DNA from: Triticum aestivum
Lineage: Eukaryota; Streptophyta; Magnoliopsida; Poales; Poaceae
Assembly (NCBI RefSeq): GCF_018294505.1
Contig: NC_057801.1
Location: 436,334,201 to 436,398,200 of the forward strand
Direction: 5' to 3'
Length of the DNA stretch: 64,000 bases
In this document: positions 7,768 through 19,639 of the stretch, one piece after another
Layout: each line of letters opens with the position of its first letter
Numbering within the stretch: the first letter of the stretch is position 1
The notes under the pieces: model-generated
Database searches by the model: none
What the model was told of the DNA's origin: nothing
Seen by the model: only the letters and a program-made list of their open reading frames with translations
Made by a program: the position numbers and the translations under genes

Positions 7768-10647
7768 TCATTTGAACATAACCTTTTTCGAGCACTGCGA
7801 CTCTATTAAACGAGCGCCCTGCAGGACTTCCTCAAAATAGTGCTCGGCGGGTAATCGACTTCTGTCCGAATCCCGGGATGCAACATCAGTGGCGTCCATC
7901 TCTGCCCAATATGTTTTGACACGGGCGAGAGCCATCCGTGCACCCTCTATGCATGCTGACCGCTTCATCGCCTTGATATGCGGCACCGCATCAAGGAATT
8001 GCTGCACTAAGCCAAAATAAGTCTTTGGCTTGGGCCTTTCTGGCCACAGATGAGCCACGACATCCTTCATGGCAAGTTCGGACAACCTATTCAGCTCAGC
8101 CCACTCAGCCAACCGATCAGTTAACGGAAGTGGACGCTCCGGACTATGGAACTGAGACCAAAAAAGCTCTTCCATTTCGTGATCCTTTTGGCTTCGGAAG
8201 TGCACGACTGCGTCCGCCGCACTCGCCGCCAAATTCAGATAAGGATCCTCCGCACCCCACAACTGGCCGAACTGAGCATACTTCTGATCCGTGAACTTCC
8301 TACGCAGCAGGAAGGGCTTTCCAGCCGCAATGTCTCCGGCCTGACACAGCTCCTCCTTTATAGCCCTCATTGCAGAACAGGCATCCTTGGCTTCAGCGGT
8401 GGCCTTCTTCAGGTCCTCTTGCCCTGCTCGGCGTTCTCTTTCAAGAACCTCATAGCGGTCGGTAGCATCCTTCAGCTTCACGGCTATTCCGGCCATCTCC
8501 TCCCTGCTTCGGCAGTGAGCAGCCTTTTCGGCTTTTAGCTCTTCGGCTGCTTTCGAAGCAGCCGCATCACTCCTTCTGGCTTGCTCCTTGGCTCGAGCAA
8601 GCTCTGCCAGAAGGCCTTCCATAGCAGCGGCGCCATCTGCATCAAGCATACATGTTTTAAGGCATGGGCATCAGCTCCCTTACCAGGTGACCGCGGAGAA
8701 ACCACCCACCTTGTGACTCGTCAAGTCGCTTATTGACCAGCGCGATGTCCGCATCCGCAACGTCCAGTTGCTGCTTTAGTTCGGCAACTCTATCAGTCTG
8801 GCTGGCCACCGAATGCTCCTCCCCCTGAATAGGAACAGCGACATCTTAACACTGAGATTATGATCCTCGACACGCCGTCACTTCTGACAACGTACCGAGT
8901 CTCAGGGGCTACTATCTATACAGGGCGCACTCTATGTGCAAAACTGTCAAGAGGTATGTCATTTTTACGTACCTCAAACCCCGTCAGCAAACTTCTAACG
9001 GCCTCATGCAACCCACTCTCAGCGGATGAAATCCTCTCAATCACCATACTCATTAATGTACGGTGATCTTCTGAGATAGACGCCCTCTCGAGCAGATCCT
9101 TCAGCTCCTCCAGCCGTACACCAGTTGGTGTCGAACTCTCCGGCCCCGCCGGACTCGGGGAGACCCTCCGCGACGACACCTCAGGGTCGTCCACCCCGCC
9201 TGACGGCGCGGCAGATGGAGGCGTCTCGCTCTCCATCATCTTCGGACGAAGATCCCTCGAAGATGAGCTCAGCTGAGAAGGGCTGAGATCCGAACTACGA
9301 GGTAAAAACTTCGGTCATCCTCAAAAATAAAAATAGGGATGTTCCTTATTACAAAACTCCCCTTTTTCTACTTACGGCTCGCTGGAGGGCTGATTCCCTT
9401 GGGTAGACAGTGCGGCCGGGGCTTCTCCCGGCACAGGACCTTCCGGTGCAGATTTCTTCCCCCGCTTTAAGGCCTTAGCCTCCGGGTCTACGGAAGCGGT
9501 CCTCTTCTCCCCCTGGAGGGAGGGACTCTTGATCCCCCCCCTTCTTGAGAGCCTCCTTAGCAGAGGCGGTAGTTTTCCTGTTCTCCTCTTCGCCCCCTTC
9601 CGAAGGTGCAACCTCCAACATCTTGACTAACACGGGATCCGGCGTGGTCTCAGGGAGGGGGGCCGGACACCGTATCAGTTTTGCTTTCGCTGTCCACTCC
9701 TGTTCAAGGGATAGCCGGTTAAAAGGCTAATCTATGATAAATAAACAGATGGTTTGTCCGGACACAGGACTACTTACTTGAGTATCCGGGCGATTGCAGC
9801 TTAGGCTGGCATCCTCGGTCAAGTCCGGACACATCTCTTGTGATCCGAAGAACAGTTTATACATCTCCATCGGTGTCGTACCCATGAAGTGTTGAAGAGC
9901 TCGCGGTGCCTACGGATTAAATTCCCACAGGCAGAGGGGGCGACGCTTGCAGGGCAGAAGGCGCCGAATCAGCATAACCTGCGCCACTACGATCAGATTG
10001 ATATCCCATTCTTGGAGGTCTCGAATGCGGCCCTGCAAAAGTGGCATGTCCTTAGACGCCCCCCAGTCAAGCCCTTTGCTGACCCACGACGCCAGCCGTT
10101 GTGGAGGGCCCGAGCGAAAGGCGGGAGGCGCCACCTGCATGGTGCCCCTAGGAGCGGTGATGTAGAACCACTTCTGCTGCCACAAACCAAGCTCCTCTTG
10201 AAAGGAGCCCTCGGGCCATGGAGCATCGGCCCTCTTGCTTATAACTGCCCCTCCGCACTCTGCCAGTCGCCCCTTGATCATCTTCAGCTCCACGTCAAAG
10301 GTCTTGAGCCACAACCTGAAGTGAGGGGTAGTGCGGAGGCAGGCTTCGCAGACAACAATGAACGATGAGATATGGAGGATGGACTCCGGAGCCAAGTCAT
10401 GGAATTCCAGCCCATAGTAAAACATGAGCCCCCTCACGAAGGGATCCATCGGGAAGCCTAAACCCCGACGAAGGTGAGACACAAACACGACGCTCTCACC
10501 AGGCTCGGGAGTGGGAATGACTTGCCCTTGGGCGGGCAACCTATGCGAAATCTCATAGGTTAGGTACCTGGCGTCTCTCAGCTTTAGCACGTCCTCTTTC
10601 GTGACGGGAGAGGGCATCCACCGGCCCTGAAGGTCGGAGCCGGACAT
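7768..10647 (-). pseudogene. Antisense passenger gene of element A (PF04195-like domain plus coiled coil)
   Basis: It runs opposite to gag. The start at 10647 (MSGSDLQGRW) is chosen because element B has the same start at 61256; a frame also extends upstream to 10740. Exon 1 (10647-9778) encodes the 'putative gypsy type transposon' domain (GFPMDPFVRGLMFYYGLEF, then FIVVCEACLR) and ends at a donor CAA|GTAAGT; a TAG interrupts it near 9910. Later exons (about 9700-9372, 9239-8916, 8649-7768) encode charged and Lys-rich sequence, a frameshift at a run of eight C near 9534, and a long Ala/Lys/Glu-rich coiled coil in the last exon. The product's role is unknown; antisense genes between pol and 3' LTR are known in grass Tat elements such as Grande and RIRE2. 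Confidence 0.75.
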
Positions 10648-10750
10648 TGTCAAAGGTCCGAAGCGCCCGAATCTGGAGCCTTGGGTGTTGGAACTCGGGG
10701 CGAGGGGCGGATTCGATTGAGGATTGAAGAAAAGGAACATGCCTTGGTCT

Positions 10751-10760
10751 CATTATAAAG
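10751..10760 (-). promoter_or_regulatory. TATA box of the antisense passenger (element A)
   Basis: On the minus strand CTTTATAATG lies about 105 bp upstream of the chosen ATG. Element B (61371-61380) and G (31813-31819) have TATA motifs in the same relative place. Confidence 0.5.
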
Positions 10761-10847
10761 GGGTAGAATACCAAGAGCCGTCCCCGTGACCGTTTGGAAC
10801 TCGCCTTCTATGGAGGAGGCGTGGCAACGGACGCGGTTGGGTTACCC

Positions 10848-10945
10848 ACGTCCGTATTGATGAGAATCCCGGAATAAGGGGACACGATCTCTACTTCGAC
10901 AAGACGTGCCAAGGAAACCGCTTCGCTAAATGTGCTGAGGTGGAA
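10848..10945 (-). promoter_or_regulatory. Conserved upstream block of the antisense passenger (element A)
   Basis: About 95 bp (around AATAAGGGGACACGATCTCT) aligns well with 61470-61560 of element B while the flanking sequence is less alike. It lies 200-300 bp upstream of the antisense ATG, between it and the 3' LTR, as expected of a promoter element. Confidence 0.45.
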
Positions 10946-11192
10946 TAATAAAAACGATTCGAGTAAAGGCTTGGCCATGGTGTGACGTCACACCACGAAA
11001 TACGTCAGCAGATTGAACTTGTGTAAATATTATTCTCTCTACGGTGGTATGTGGAATTTATTTTGCAGAGCCGGACACTATCCTGGTGTTCACAATCTTC
11101 TATGAATTATTCTGAGGAGGAACCCGCCTTGCAATGCCGAAGACAATATGCACGACGGACTCATCGTCATTAAAGCCTAGTTCAGGGGCTAC

Positions 11193-11665
11193 TGAGGGAG
11201 TCCCAGATTAGGGGGTGTCCGGATTGCTGAACTATCATCATTGGCCGGACTCCAAGACTATGAAGATACAAGACTGAAGACTTCGTCCCGTGTTCGGATG
11301 GGATTTTCCTTGGCGTGGAAGGCAAGCTTGGCGATACGGATATGTAGATCTCCTACCATTGTAACCGACTCTCTGTAACCCTAGCCCTCTCCGGTGTCTA
11401 TATAAATCGGAGGGTTTTAGTCCATAGGACAAAGAACAATCATACCATAGGCTAGCTTCTAGGGTTTAGCCTCCTTGATCTCGTGGTAGATCCACTCTTG
11501 TACTACCCATATCATCAATATCAATCAAGCAGGAGTAGGGTTTTACCTCCACCGAGAGGGCCCGAACCTCGGTAAAAACATCGTGTCCCTTGTCTCCTGT
11601 TACCATCCGCCTAGACGCACAGTTCGGGACCCCCTACCCGAGATCCGCCGGTTTTGACACCGACA
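11193..11665 (+). repeat. 3' LTR of element A
   Basis: Preceded by the purine-rich TTCAGGGGCTAC (polypurine tract position). TG...CA ends, 473 bp, same content as 3053-3524. Confidence 0.95.
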
Positions 11666-12395
11666 CCCGTGCTGCCGCCGCTGCCTCCCACGCAGGCTAC
11701 ACCCAGGGTTGGATCTTCATCTTCTTGTCCTTCTGTTCGCTTGAAGCCCGGCGACCGCCCTCCAACGAGGGCGCGAGGAAGTGCTGTGTCGGTCTGTCCA
11801 GCGGCGGCTAGGTTAGGAGCGAACCAGACTGGAGGCTGGAGCGAATGAATTGGGATTTTTCCTGCTGTCGATCGATATGGGAGGCGCTCGTTTGGGCCGC
11901 GAGCCTGCTATAGGTCCTGCCTTGCACTTATGTTATTGGCCCATCCAAATTGAAACATTTTTCTTCATTTTTTACATTGCCTGCTTGTGCGTTGGGACGA
12001 AAAAAACTAGTGTGGGCCAACCTGGACGACTCAAACTAGGTGCACACTTTCCGGCCACCTGAGGCGGCCGCCCACACCAGCCCCTATGGTGGCGTCGCCC
12101 CTTTTTGCGTGTATGATTGGATAGTGAAAAATATTCAGTGGCGCTTTTGATTTACCCACAGAATGGTTGAATTGCTTGCTTCTATGAACTAAGTTCGCCA
12201 ATAATGTGAAAGATGCCAGTATTTTCATCCTATTATAGATTGCTTAGATCTCGATATGCCAAAAGTAATCGCATGAAATATACAGTAAAAGCCAATGTGA
12301 TGTGTGTGGCTACAACTAGTCTAACTACACGTCCTCATATAACATATCAAGGACGCACCATCTTACCAGATTAACCATTCGACTTACCAATGCAG

Positions 12396-12509
12396 TGTGG
12401 GAAGAAAGAAGTATTGGGACTGTGTATCCAAGCAATTGATGCCATGGACTCCTTCGTACAACCTTGTAAGCGAAAAAGAAGTTCCAGCGTGCCTGTACAA
12501 AGAACTAGC
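12396..12509 (+). CDS. 114-bp exon, copy 2, of the gene 1/2 family
   Basis: The acceptor AATGCAG precedes it. It is 38 codons, phase 0, and aligns without gaps with 1966-2079. The peptide has GLCIQAIDAMDSF, then a basic cluster CKRKRSSS (a possible nuclear signal) and PVQRTS. The donor position reads ATAAGT where copy 1 has GTAAGT, so normal splicing is lost unless another site is used. The terminal exon at 12895-13185 follows in a compatible phase. Confidence 0.45.
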
Positions 12510-12894
12510 ATAAGTTCAGTTACCTGCTTCTCGGAATTTTAGTTAGCCACTTATTGCAAAATTGTTCAATTATGTTGCTTGGCTTAATTTAGTTTGCTAC
12601 TGATTACATAATGCCACAGCCTGTTAATCATATTGTAGACTGTGCATATCTATGTGTTTGATACTTACTGTTAAGAATTACCTGTTTGCCTTAACTTAAA
12701 TATCTACTTGTTTGTTTAACTGCTTTGCTACTGCAACAGCGGGTTACAATGATGTTAATAACTATTTTTCAACATCCAATTGAAACTCTTTAATTCCTTG
12801 TTTGTTTAACTGGTTTGCTGTTATAACTCCCAGTTGAGATGTTTTGCTAACTTCAACTATTCTGAATCCAATCGGAACTTTAATGGCAAAACAG
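12510..12894 (+). other. Intron of gene 2
   Basis: AT-rich sequence without ORFs between the 114-bp exon and the terminal exon, with internal repetition of CTTGTTTGTTTAACTG (about 12705 and 12797). Confidence 0.5.
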
Positions 12895-13185
12895 GTTAGC
12901 CCAAAATCAAAGAGCGAGGTCCCCATGGACGTTGCATCATCCCACAGCAGTGGCACCGGCCCAATCGTGCATTATGAATTGCGAACTGCTGATGCTCTAG
13001 AGGCTAAACTAGTGGTAGAAAGAGATTCTGCTTCTGCACTTAGAGATGAAGTTGACATGTTGAGGAAGCAAATTGCACAATCACAAGCAGTACTCAAGAC
13101 AACCATTAAATATTTGGTGGATTTCAAAACGAAGCAAGCTGAGACTGACCAGATTGTTAAGGTCCTGAAGGAAAAAAGGAATTAA
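12895..13185 (+). CDS. Terminal exon of gene 2, predicted coiled coil
   Basis: The acceptor AAACAG precedes GTTAGC. The exon encodes 96 residues and a TAA stop (13183-13185), phase 0. After a Ser-rich start (PKSKSEVPMDVASS), the rest is a heptad-like helix (ADALEAKLVVERDSASALR, then VDMLRKQIAQS) ending in KVLKEKRN. This matches the coiled-coil end of the gene at 16398-19351, suggesting that both belong to one family whose product oligomerises through its C-terminus. No catalytic motif is seen. It may be a transposon accessory protein. Confidence 0.5.
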   Translation, partial: VSPKSKSEVPMDVASSHSSGTGPIVHYELRTADALEAKLVVERDSASALRDEVDMLRKQIAQSQAVLKTTIKYLVDFKTKQAETDQIVKVLKEKRN

Positions 13186-13960
13186 ATTCCTACTTGGTAA
13201 ATCATAGGTGAAATGTTCTTTCCATAGTTGAATAACCTTTGTGTTGTCTGTTCATGTAATCAATCAAACCATTTGTTTTAGAGATCATGCAATAATTGTT
13301 TTGTTTTTGTTTTTTGGTTTGTAATTTTATTTGAGCACAAGTCTGTATTAATTGATAAGACTTGGAGACATTTCATTTGGATTGCTGTGCCAGACCTACA
13401 AATATGCCAATCGGGCTGAATATGCATTCAGCAATAGTAGTAGTATAGATGGACCATAAGTGGCACGCATCGGAAAGGGCCAAGATGCTGGCTAAAAAAA
13501 GGATGCTGTTGTAGCCAAAAAAAAGTACAGCGGCCTGGCTTATGTATGTTAGTTGATATTATTGATCCATATACTCTATAAGTGTTTATATGTATGTTAG
13601 TTCTGTACATTCCTGGTTGATTGACTCGGTATTTGAATCTTGATACATCGCTTGTGTACATATCTAAATGGGAGTACACATTATGCTACGTGTGACATTT
13701 GAGTTGGACATGAAGTGTTCCAAATATTCGAATTCACCTTAAACTGGATTCTAGCTTCTGAATTTGAGTATCGGCATTTGTAAAACATATTCATATATGA
13801 CAGTAGAATACATCTTTGTCGTCCTTTTGAAGATATATAAAAACACATAGAATGATTTATAAAGATTCATATAGGAATACAAAATGGATTCGAATTTAGT
13901 TGCCAGGGTAAACATTGATGCTTATTGTCCCAAAATTCGAAAGAAGCAGCAAAATGTCCA
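13186..13960. other. Intergenic AT-rich sequence
   Basis: 3' flank of gene 2 with T-rich stretches. No supported gene; the short minus-strand frame at 13428-13679 shows no domain. Confidence 0.5.
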
Positions 13961-13964
13961 CTCC

Positions 13965-14420
13965 CATGTCGGCTGCACGAAGCCAAGTGTTTGGGAGATG
14001 GAAATTACTGTCTACCCATTACACGGACAATCCATTGGCCCGATTTCCACTGCTCTAAATAGGGGTAGGTTAGTAACTTCAATTAGACATGACACGACCG
14101 CCTCTGAGCCCATTCCGACACGGTGGGCGTCAAACATGGGCAGCAAAACACATTTGATTCAACATCGTCCGAAAGACCTTTGTTCTCCCTCCATTCCCCA
14201 TTCATACACGGTGGGCGGCAAAACAAACTCGACTCGTCCGAAATCGATGTAGGCAAATATTTTCAATAGGGGCAGGTTTGTAACTTCACTCAGATGTGAC
14301 ACAACCGCCCTACCTGTCAGCCCTATTCATACACCATGGGCACCAACCATGGGAGCCAACCACCCTCTCCTCGCCCGAAATCGCTCTGGGCAAATATTGG
14401 TGAGATGCAAGATTACCGTC
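13965..14420 (+). repeat. Degenerate tandem repeats upstream of gene 3
   Basis: At least two diverged units share AATAGGGG, AGGT, GTAACTTCA and TGACAC (about 14057-14105 and 14260-14305), followed each time by a CATACAC/GGTGGGCG-type segment. They precede the proposed start of gene 3 at 14648, so they may be promoter repeats or the 5' subterminal repeats of a transposon. Confidence 0.45.
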
Positions 14421-14647
14421 CTATCCCCAACCGACGAGATGTCCAAATTTTAAACGAGGGCTAAGTTCATAACTTTCCCATATTTCAGACAGGCGCGTCC
14501 CAAAAACATGGTTCCCCATACCTCTCCCTGCATTTTCCCATTCATACACCGTCCACGCTAGAACACCCCATCCCCACACCAGCCTCCGTCCGCCACCCCA
14601 TCCATCACCGCCGTCCTCCACCACATCCATCGCCACCGTCCTCCACC

Positions 14648-14907
14648 ATGCCGGAGCGCCTACCAAGACCGCGTCGTCCACTGCTAGAGATGGACGTTTC
14701 TCATCCACGGAGACGGACAAATAGCCTTGCATCACATCCTATCGCTTCATCAGCACCGTCATCCTCTTTTGCCGGGGCTGCTCACACGACCTTCTCTTCC
14801 ACCGCAACGGGACTTATCCCCGGATGCACCCGTCTACCGTCGCAGATCTGCTTCAACGCCACCGACAGCCATCGCACCCCCGATACCTATACGGCGCCGC
14901 AAGAGAG
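14648..14907 (+). CDS. Candidate first exon of gene 3
   Basis: The ATG in TCCACCATGCCGG has a good plant start context. The frame (MPERLPRPRRPLLEMDVSH) is Pro/Arg/Ser/Thr-rich and open past a donor-like GAGAG|GTGGT at 14907. The exon would end in phase 2, while the exon at 16398 needs phase 1, so an exon is missing or the donor is wrong. GC-rich sequence at 15361-15660 might hold it. No domain. Confidence 0.35.
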
Positions 14908-16397
14908 GTGGTACTTCATATCTCCTCAACTTTTTGATCTCAACCAGAAAATAGATCTTAACTTGGTTACTCTACTTTCTTTTCAGCTCTTAGAATTTAG
15001 TTCTTAGTTCGAAGCAAACAATGGATTGTAAATATCATTTCTCCGGTTTGCAGCTTCAAATCTGTCATGGCACAGCCATAATACGGTTTAATTGATCATG
15101 CTTAGGGTTTAATTGATCATGTTGGTTCCGTGGTGGTTTCTTTAATAGAAATCGGAGGGGAAACCCTCTTTTGCTAAAAAAATATGCTTAGAGTTTCCCC
15201 CTTTTATGATCACTATACGATCAGAATATGTGCTTCGTGTCATAATAACACTGCTCCACCCATCAAGCTAAACAAGCTTAGTCGTTCAAATACGAATCTG
15301 GTATTATTAAAACAGAGTTGTTTAATTGGTTAGCTAAATGTTCCTAAATTAGTTTTGAAAATGCATGTTCGCCGCTCGGGTGTGTATCTCTACAGGGTGC
15401 CCATGGTGGACCGGCCCACCCTAGGATTTTGGGTCGTCCCAAGCCCCGATTCCCCTCTGTTCTGCTGTGCGCTTCCGATCTCTACTCGCCCCCAATCACC
15501 TGCCTCGCCGGCGACTTGCCATCCCCGGACGGCATGACTCTAGGAGGAGACGCCGGACTAACAGGAGGCCAAGAGCCGCTCGCCCAACAGCGTAACCGCT
15601 GCCCGGGCGCGCCGTCGTGCCTACCTTCCCAGTCCGTTTAGGGCTCAGGCGTGCAGCACCCACCAAGCCAACCCGATTTATCCTGAGATACATCCTCAAC
15701 ACTCAGCAGCAACTCCTCATCACCCATTTTCTAATTGATTCATTACTCATTAGGCAGGACTGTCATTAGGGTTTGTTGTGTGCTCAGTGCTACCTACACT
15801 TAATGGTTCAGATGTATTTCGGTAATCTTTAGTACCTCTAAAGTTCACAGGGTTTTCAAAATTCCGGCCCTCGGAACAGACACTAGTCATTTTGGATTGT
15901 TGGTCATAGTGACATTGACCTAGATTACTACTGCAAGCCAGGTTTGTTGACAATTTTACTTGTCTTTCTTACTCATTCAATATAATATCCAATTATTCAC
16001 GTCGATTAGTTGCAAACAATAAGTGCTAGACAAACTTCTTCATTCAGATTTTGGACGGTCTCTTACTGCAGTTACAATTCTGCATACTTGTCCTAGTAAG
16101 CTCACAAGTAAATGATTGATTCACTACATCTATGCTTGCCTTGTCATATTTGTTGTCAATGTTTATTTGTTCAAATACGAATTTCATATGATTCTAATGT
16201 TCCTACTTCAGTTTTGAAATGTGTGCCTGCCTGTTATAGAGACATAAGGGGTTTGTATTTCTGTGTGTGGTCTGGTCAGCACAGTTGGGGGGTGAACTTT
16301 GCATATGCAGGGGTTTATAGGGAGACACTCTTCGAGTTGAATCCACAATGCATTCCATAGATAATCTGACTACTTTTTATGTTTTCATGAATCTCAG
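14908..16397 (+). other. Intron or 5' region of gene 3 with a GC-rich island
   Basis: The GC-rich stretch 15361-15660 contains short open frames (15355-15537, 15429-15641) of Pro/Ser-rich sequence but no domain or clear splice sites. It could be an alternative first exon or an inserted fragment. The rest is AT-rich and intron-like. Confidence 0.4.
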
Positions 16398-19351
16398 ATT
16401 CTGAACAGCATCATAATGATTATGAGCTTGCGCGCATGAAAAGAATAAAGCAGAACAATGACATGGCTGTCAAACTTGGCATTAAGGGACTGAAATCAAG
16501 TCTGGATGCAATTCAATGCAAACGCTCTCCACCTACAGATTCATGCTCAGAATATGATCCTAACAGTGATTCTGAGCTAGAGGGAGACCTAAGTCAATGT
16601 AGCTCCCTAGTGGAGGAGTCAGAGGAAGATGCCCTATCTTATTCACCCATCAAGGTACTTGCTCTAACTTTCCAAGGTTACATTGCTCGCACATATCTTG
16701 CAACTGATGCTTTGCATTGCTTCTACTTTGTTGAACTGCCATTAGCTTAGTTTACACATCGTATATGTGAATACGCCCTGCCTATCCATTTTCAGTACAT
16801 ATTCCATCTATCATCATACCATATTTATCCATTCAAATGATGTTCTTGTGTATCAGACGTTCAAAAGGAAGAGGGTGATTGCTGATCATGGAGGAGCACA
16901 AGCAAAGTATTTGGAAAAGGTAGTGGCACCTGATAAATCAAATAGCACATTAGGTGTAGTTGCAATATCACCTAACCCACAAAACACCCCAACTCTAGCA
17001 GACTCTAGCCCCACTACACTGGTTATTTCTGATGCCCCAACTCAGCAGACCCCAACTGCAGCAAACAGTATGATTATGCCAGTTGACATAGCACCAGCTG
17101 TACGATGCAAAAACCCCATTCCAGCAAAGAGTACACCAAATCCAGTTGCCAAATCCCTTTTCGAACCAGAGAGAGCCCCAATTGCAGCAAATAGGACCCC
17201 TGTTCCATTTCTTCCCAATTTAGGAGACGAAGCTTATGTTGTTGTTAAGAACTTTGTGCGCATCTTTCCTTCATGGAAAGATTATACCGCAGACACAGAA
17301 CAATTTCCAGTCTTCCTCCGCAACTTACGCGTACGTAATGTACTAATGTTATTCATGGTCATTACTGCATATGTTTCTGCTAACAGAAGACACAAGATTT
17401 CATTCTTTTAAATAGGCGAGGAGCAAACTGGATTGTGATGACGACCAAGGGTTGGTTGCACTTTTCCAGCACTCGTCGATGAAGTATCGTTCCTACCTGA
17501 GGCAAGCCCACTTCGATGGCAAGCCTCTGAACGAAATTTCTGTAAAGTCTTCGGTGCTACATTTATCCGACGGTGACTGGAATAATCTTGTTACACATTG
17601 GTCTCGGCTGCAGCGTAAGGTACTGTGTATGACATCACATCACAATTTGAACTACATTTCTGCATTTGCCTTAATGTCTCACTTGTACGAAAACTCTTAG
17701 CATAAGAAAATTCGTTCCCAAGGGTCCACAGAATTTCGCAACTATACTGCACACTACATTGCTCTTGTGAGTACCTCTTGCCTTGTATGACCATACTTAC
17801 TTTCATAGTTGTTTGATTATGTAGCATCACTGCACATGTTAGCCTCGTAATCGTCCATTTGGTGGACATTATAAGATCCATATGGACTCTTACATAAATT
17901 TAGAATCAACCCAATGCTTTTGAAGAGGTTTAGCTCTGCAGTCCTCTTGTAAGGACTGAACGTGGTCTATCACTGTACTTACATTAACAGCTACTCCCTC
18001 TGTCCCATAATATAAGAACGTTTTGTACAGTACACTAGTGTTCAAAACACTCTTGTATTACGGGAAGAGGGATTGGTTCATTTTGTAGCATTTTGCATCT
18101 TATCTCCCTCGCCCACCATTTACTAAAAAAGATCAGATCTATATTTAATCTTACCAACAAGTAGAATACACAGCCAATGCCAGTGCAGAAGTGTAGCCCA
18201 TTGCTCTTGTCAGTACATTTTGTCCTGTAACGCTTGTACTTCCAGGGATTGGTAGTTGATTATGTAGCATCAATCTGCATTTTATCTTCATTATCCTCTA
18301 TCCCTTCCAGTATTATCATATCTATAATTACTCTCTACAAAATGTAGAGTACAAGCAATGCTTATGAAGAAGATTTTGTGCTGAAATTCTTGAGTTATCC
18401 TTCCCTTGACATGGAGAAGGGCATTATAAAGCCGGTGTTAACTGTTAATGTAAGTCAGTCCTTCTAAAGCCTTTATCCTCAACTGATGTTTAATTAGCTC
18501 ATACTCCCTATCGTTTACTGCTATTTAGTTTGCTGTTTCTACCAAAATGCATGTTCGCAAGAACCGTAAGTTCTAAGTTTTACTTGTAAAACCTAATCCC
18601 TTATTCATACCATGCACATTACTTAATACTCCCTATATGTATACTTGTTTTGTGGGTCTATAATTCAGTGTGTGGTGAAGCAGCCCATGTTTGCACCTTG
18701 TCATCTCCTGTTTTATCTTGCTGATGTGGCTGATGATATGAACAACATGCCATGCACATTATCCAAAATAGATACAATGATTTTCTTTGCCCTTCATCTA
18801 TGCTTGTTATGTTGACATGGTAATCCAGTAGTGTGGTGAAGCTCCCCGCATTATGAATAATACCAAATTATGCTATTGATATTTTGAACTTACTCTTTAT
18901 TTTCTAATTTGAAATTGGATGGAATTGACAGCACAGTTAGCATCTTTGTTTATACACGTGCAAAACCTATCATCTCTCTGCTTTGTTTCAGGGTGATATG
19001 CCTGATGGCATGCACAAGTCTGCTGAAGGCTGTGAGACAAACCCAACATATATTGCAGCAAAGAAGGCAAAACATCTTGAAGATAGCGAGACAACCCCAA
19101 AGTCTTGTCTTGATGCAGTGTTCAAGTTACTTGAGACTAGCAGTCAGACAAGCTCATAGAATTCGTTGTCTGAATCAGTTCGACTTCTTCATTCCCAAGT
19201 TCTAGCAGAAAGGCATTCTATAACTCAACTTCGACTTGAAGTCCTATCTCTAAGAAAGATTGCGGAGAACACCAATGAGAACCTCATCGCTAAACAGCTA
19301 CACCTGGAAGCTATGACTGACATGCTAGGCCGGTCTCACAGCCTTGCTTAG
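16398..19351 (+). pseudogene. Gene 3: plant Ptta/En/Spm-type transposase-domain gene (CACTA-linked), in-frame TAG
   Basis: Exons with GT-AG borders: 16398-16654, 16857-17330, 17416-17619, 17701-17766, 18348-18449 and 18992-19351. Every junction among them is phase 0. Order: acidic Ser-rich segment (SDSELEGDLSQCSS); basic TFKRKR; a long Thr/Pro/Ala-rich linker; then the transposase-like domain over exons 3-5 (YRSYLRQAHFDGKPLNEI, GDWNNLVTHWSRL, IRSQGSTEFRNYTAHYIAL), resembling PF03004; then a coiled-coil tail. A TAG at 19157-19159 cuts the last exon, but the frame stays open and heptad-like to TAG 19351. CACTA subterminal repeats begin 300 bp downstream, so I infer a CACTA accessory gene. A Stowaway MITE lies in the intron at 17994. 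Confidence 0.65.
17994..18072. mobile_element. Degenerate Stowaway MITE in an intron of gene 3
   Basis: The left end CTCCCTCTGTCCCATAATAT follows TA (17992-17993); the right end TATTACGGGAAGAGGGA is its imperfect complement. The middle (ACACTAGTGTTCAAAACAC) is also foldable. The right TA is lost. Confidence 0.8.
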
Positions 19352-19639
19352 CAGCTTGCGTAGCAGTTCCCCCGCAAGGCTAACATTTCTTGAACTGTCT
19401 TGGAAGTAGTCTCGGTTCAGTATTATTTTGTTGTGCTGCAATGGTGCCCATTTTTTGTAATCTGCTTCTTCGTTGCGCTTTATGATCACTGGTGGCGAAC
19501 TTCGATGCCCAGTGGATGTAATATACCTTAAATCCTTTATTGTATAGTGTAGGTTTATTCTTAGTTACCATGCCATAATTTATTTACTGTATAGAGTAGG
19601 TTTGTTCTTAATTCCTACTAGTTACTGCCATGATTCGCT
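19352..19639. other. 3' flank of gene 3
   Basis: AT-rich sequence with partial repeats of TGTATAG(A/T)GTAGGTTT (about 19540 and 19588). Probably 3' UTR. No gene. Confidence 0.4.

Larger units (their letters stand above)
3053..11665 (+). mobile_element. Gypsy LTR retrotransposon A (Tat-like, Fatima-type LTR, non-autonomous)
   Basis: A full-length element with LTRs at 3053-3524 and 11193-11665, both TG...CA, and 5-bp flanks CCTGT/CCCGT, a target duplication with one transition. Order: 5' LTR, primer site, gag, protease, non-coding spacer, antisense passenger gene, 3' LTR. No RT, RNase H or integrase can be found, so it must have used enzymes in trans. The LTRs differ at roughly 15-20 positions by hand count (a few percent), suggesting insertion on a one-to-two-million-year scale. 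The Fatima name is from memory. It is inserted inside the hAT-like element. Confidence 0.93.
2134..12103. mobile_element. Probable non-autonomous hAT-like element, split by gypsy element A
   Basis: The left end starts CAGTGGCGGATCCACG, a hAT/Tip100-like terminus. The reverse complement of the right end reads AAGGGGCGACGCCACC, agreeing at about 10 of 16 positions. Candidate 8-bp target duplications flank it: TTTGTGTG (2126-2133) and TTTGCGTG (12104-12111), differing by one C/T transition. Without gypsy A (3053-11665) the element would be about 1.35 kb. An 11-bp repeat CGTGTATGATT also occurs at both flanks (2117-2127, 12108-12118), so the exact boundary is open. It sits in an intron after the 114-bp exon. 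No transposase domain is left. Confidence 0.4.
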
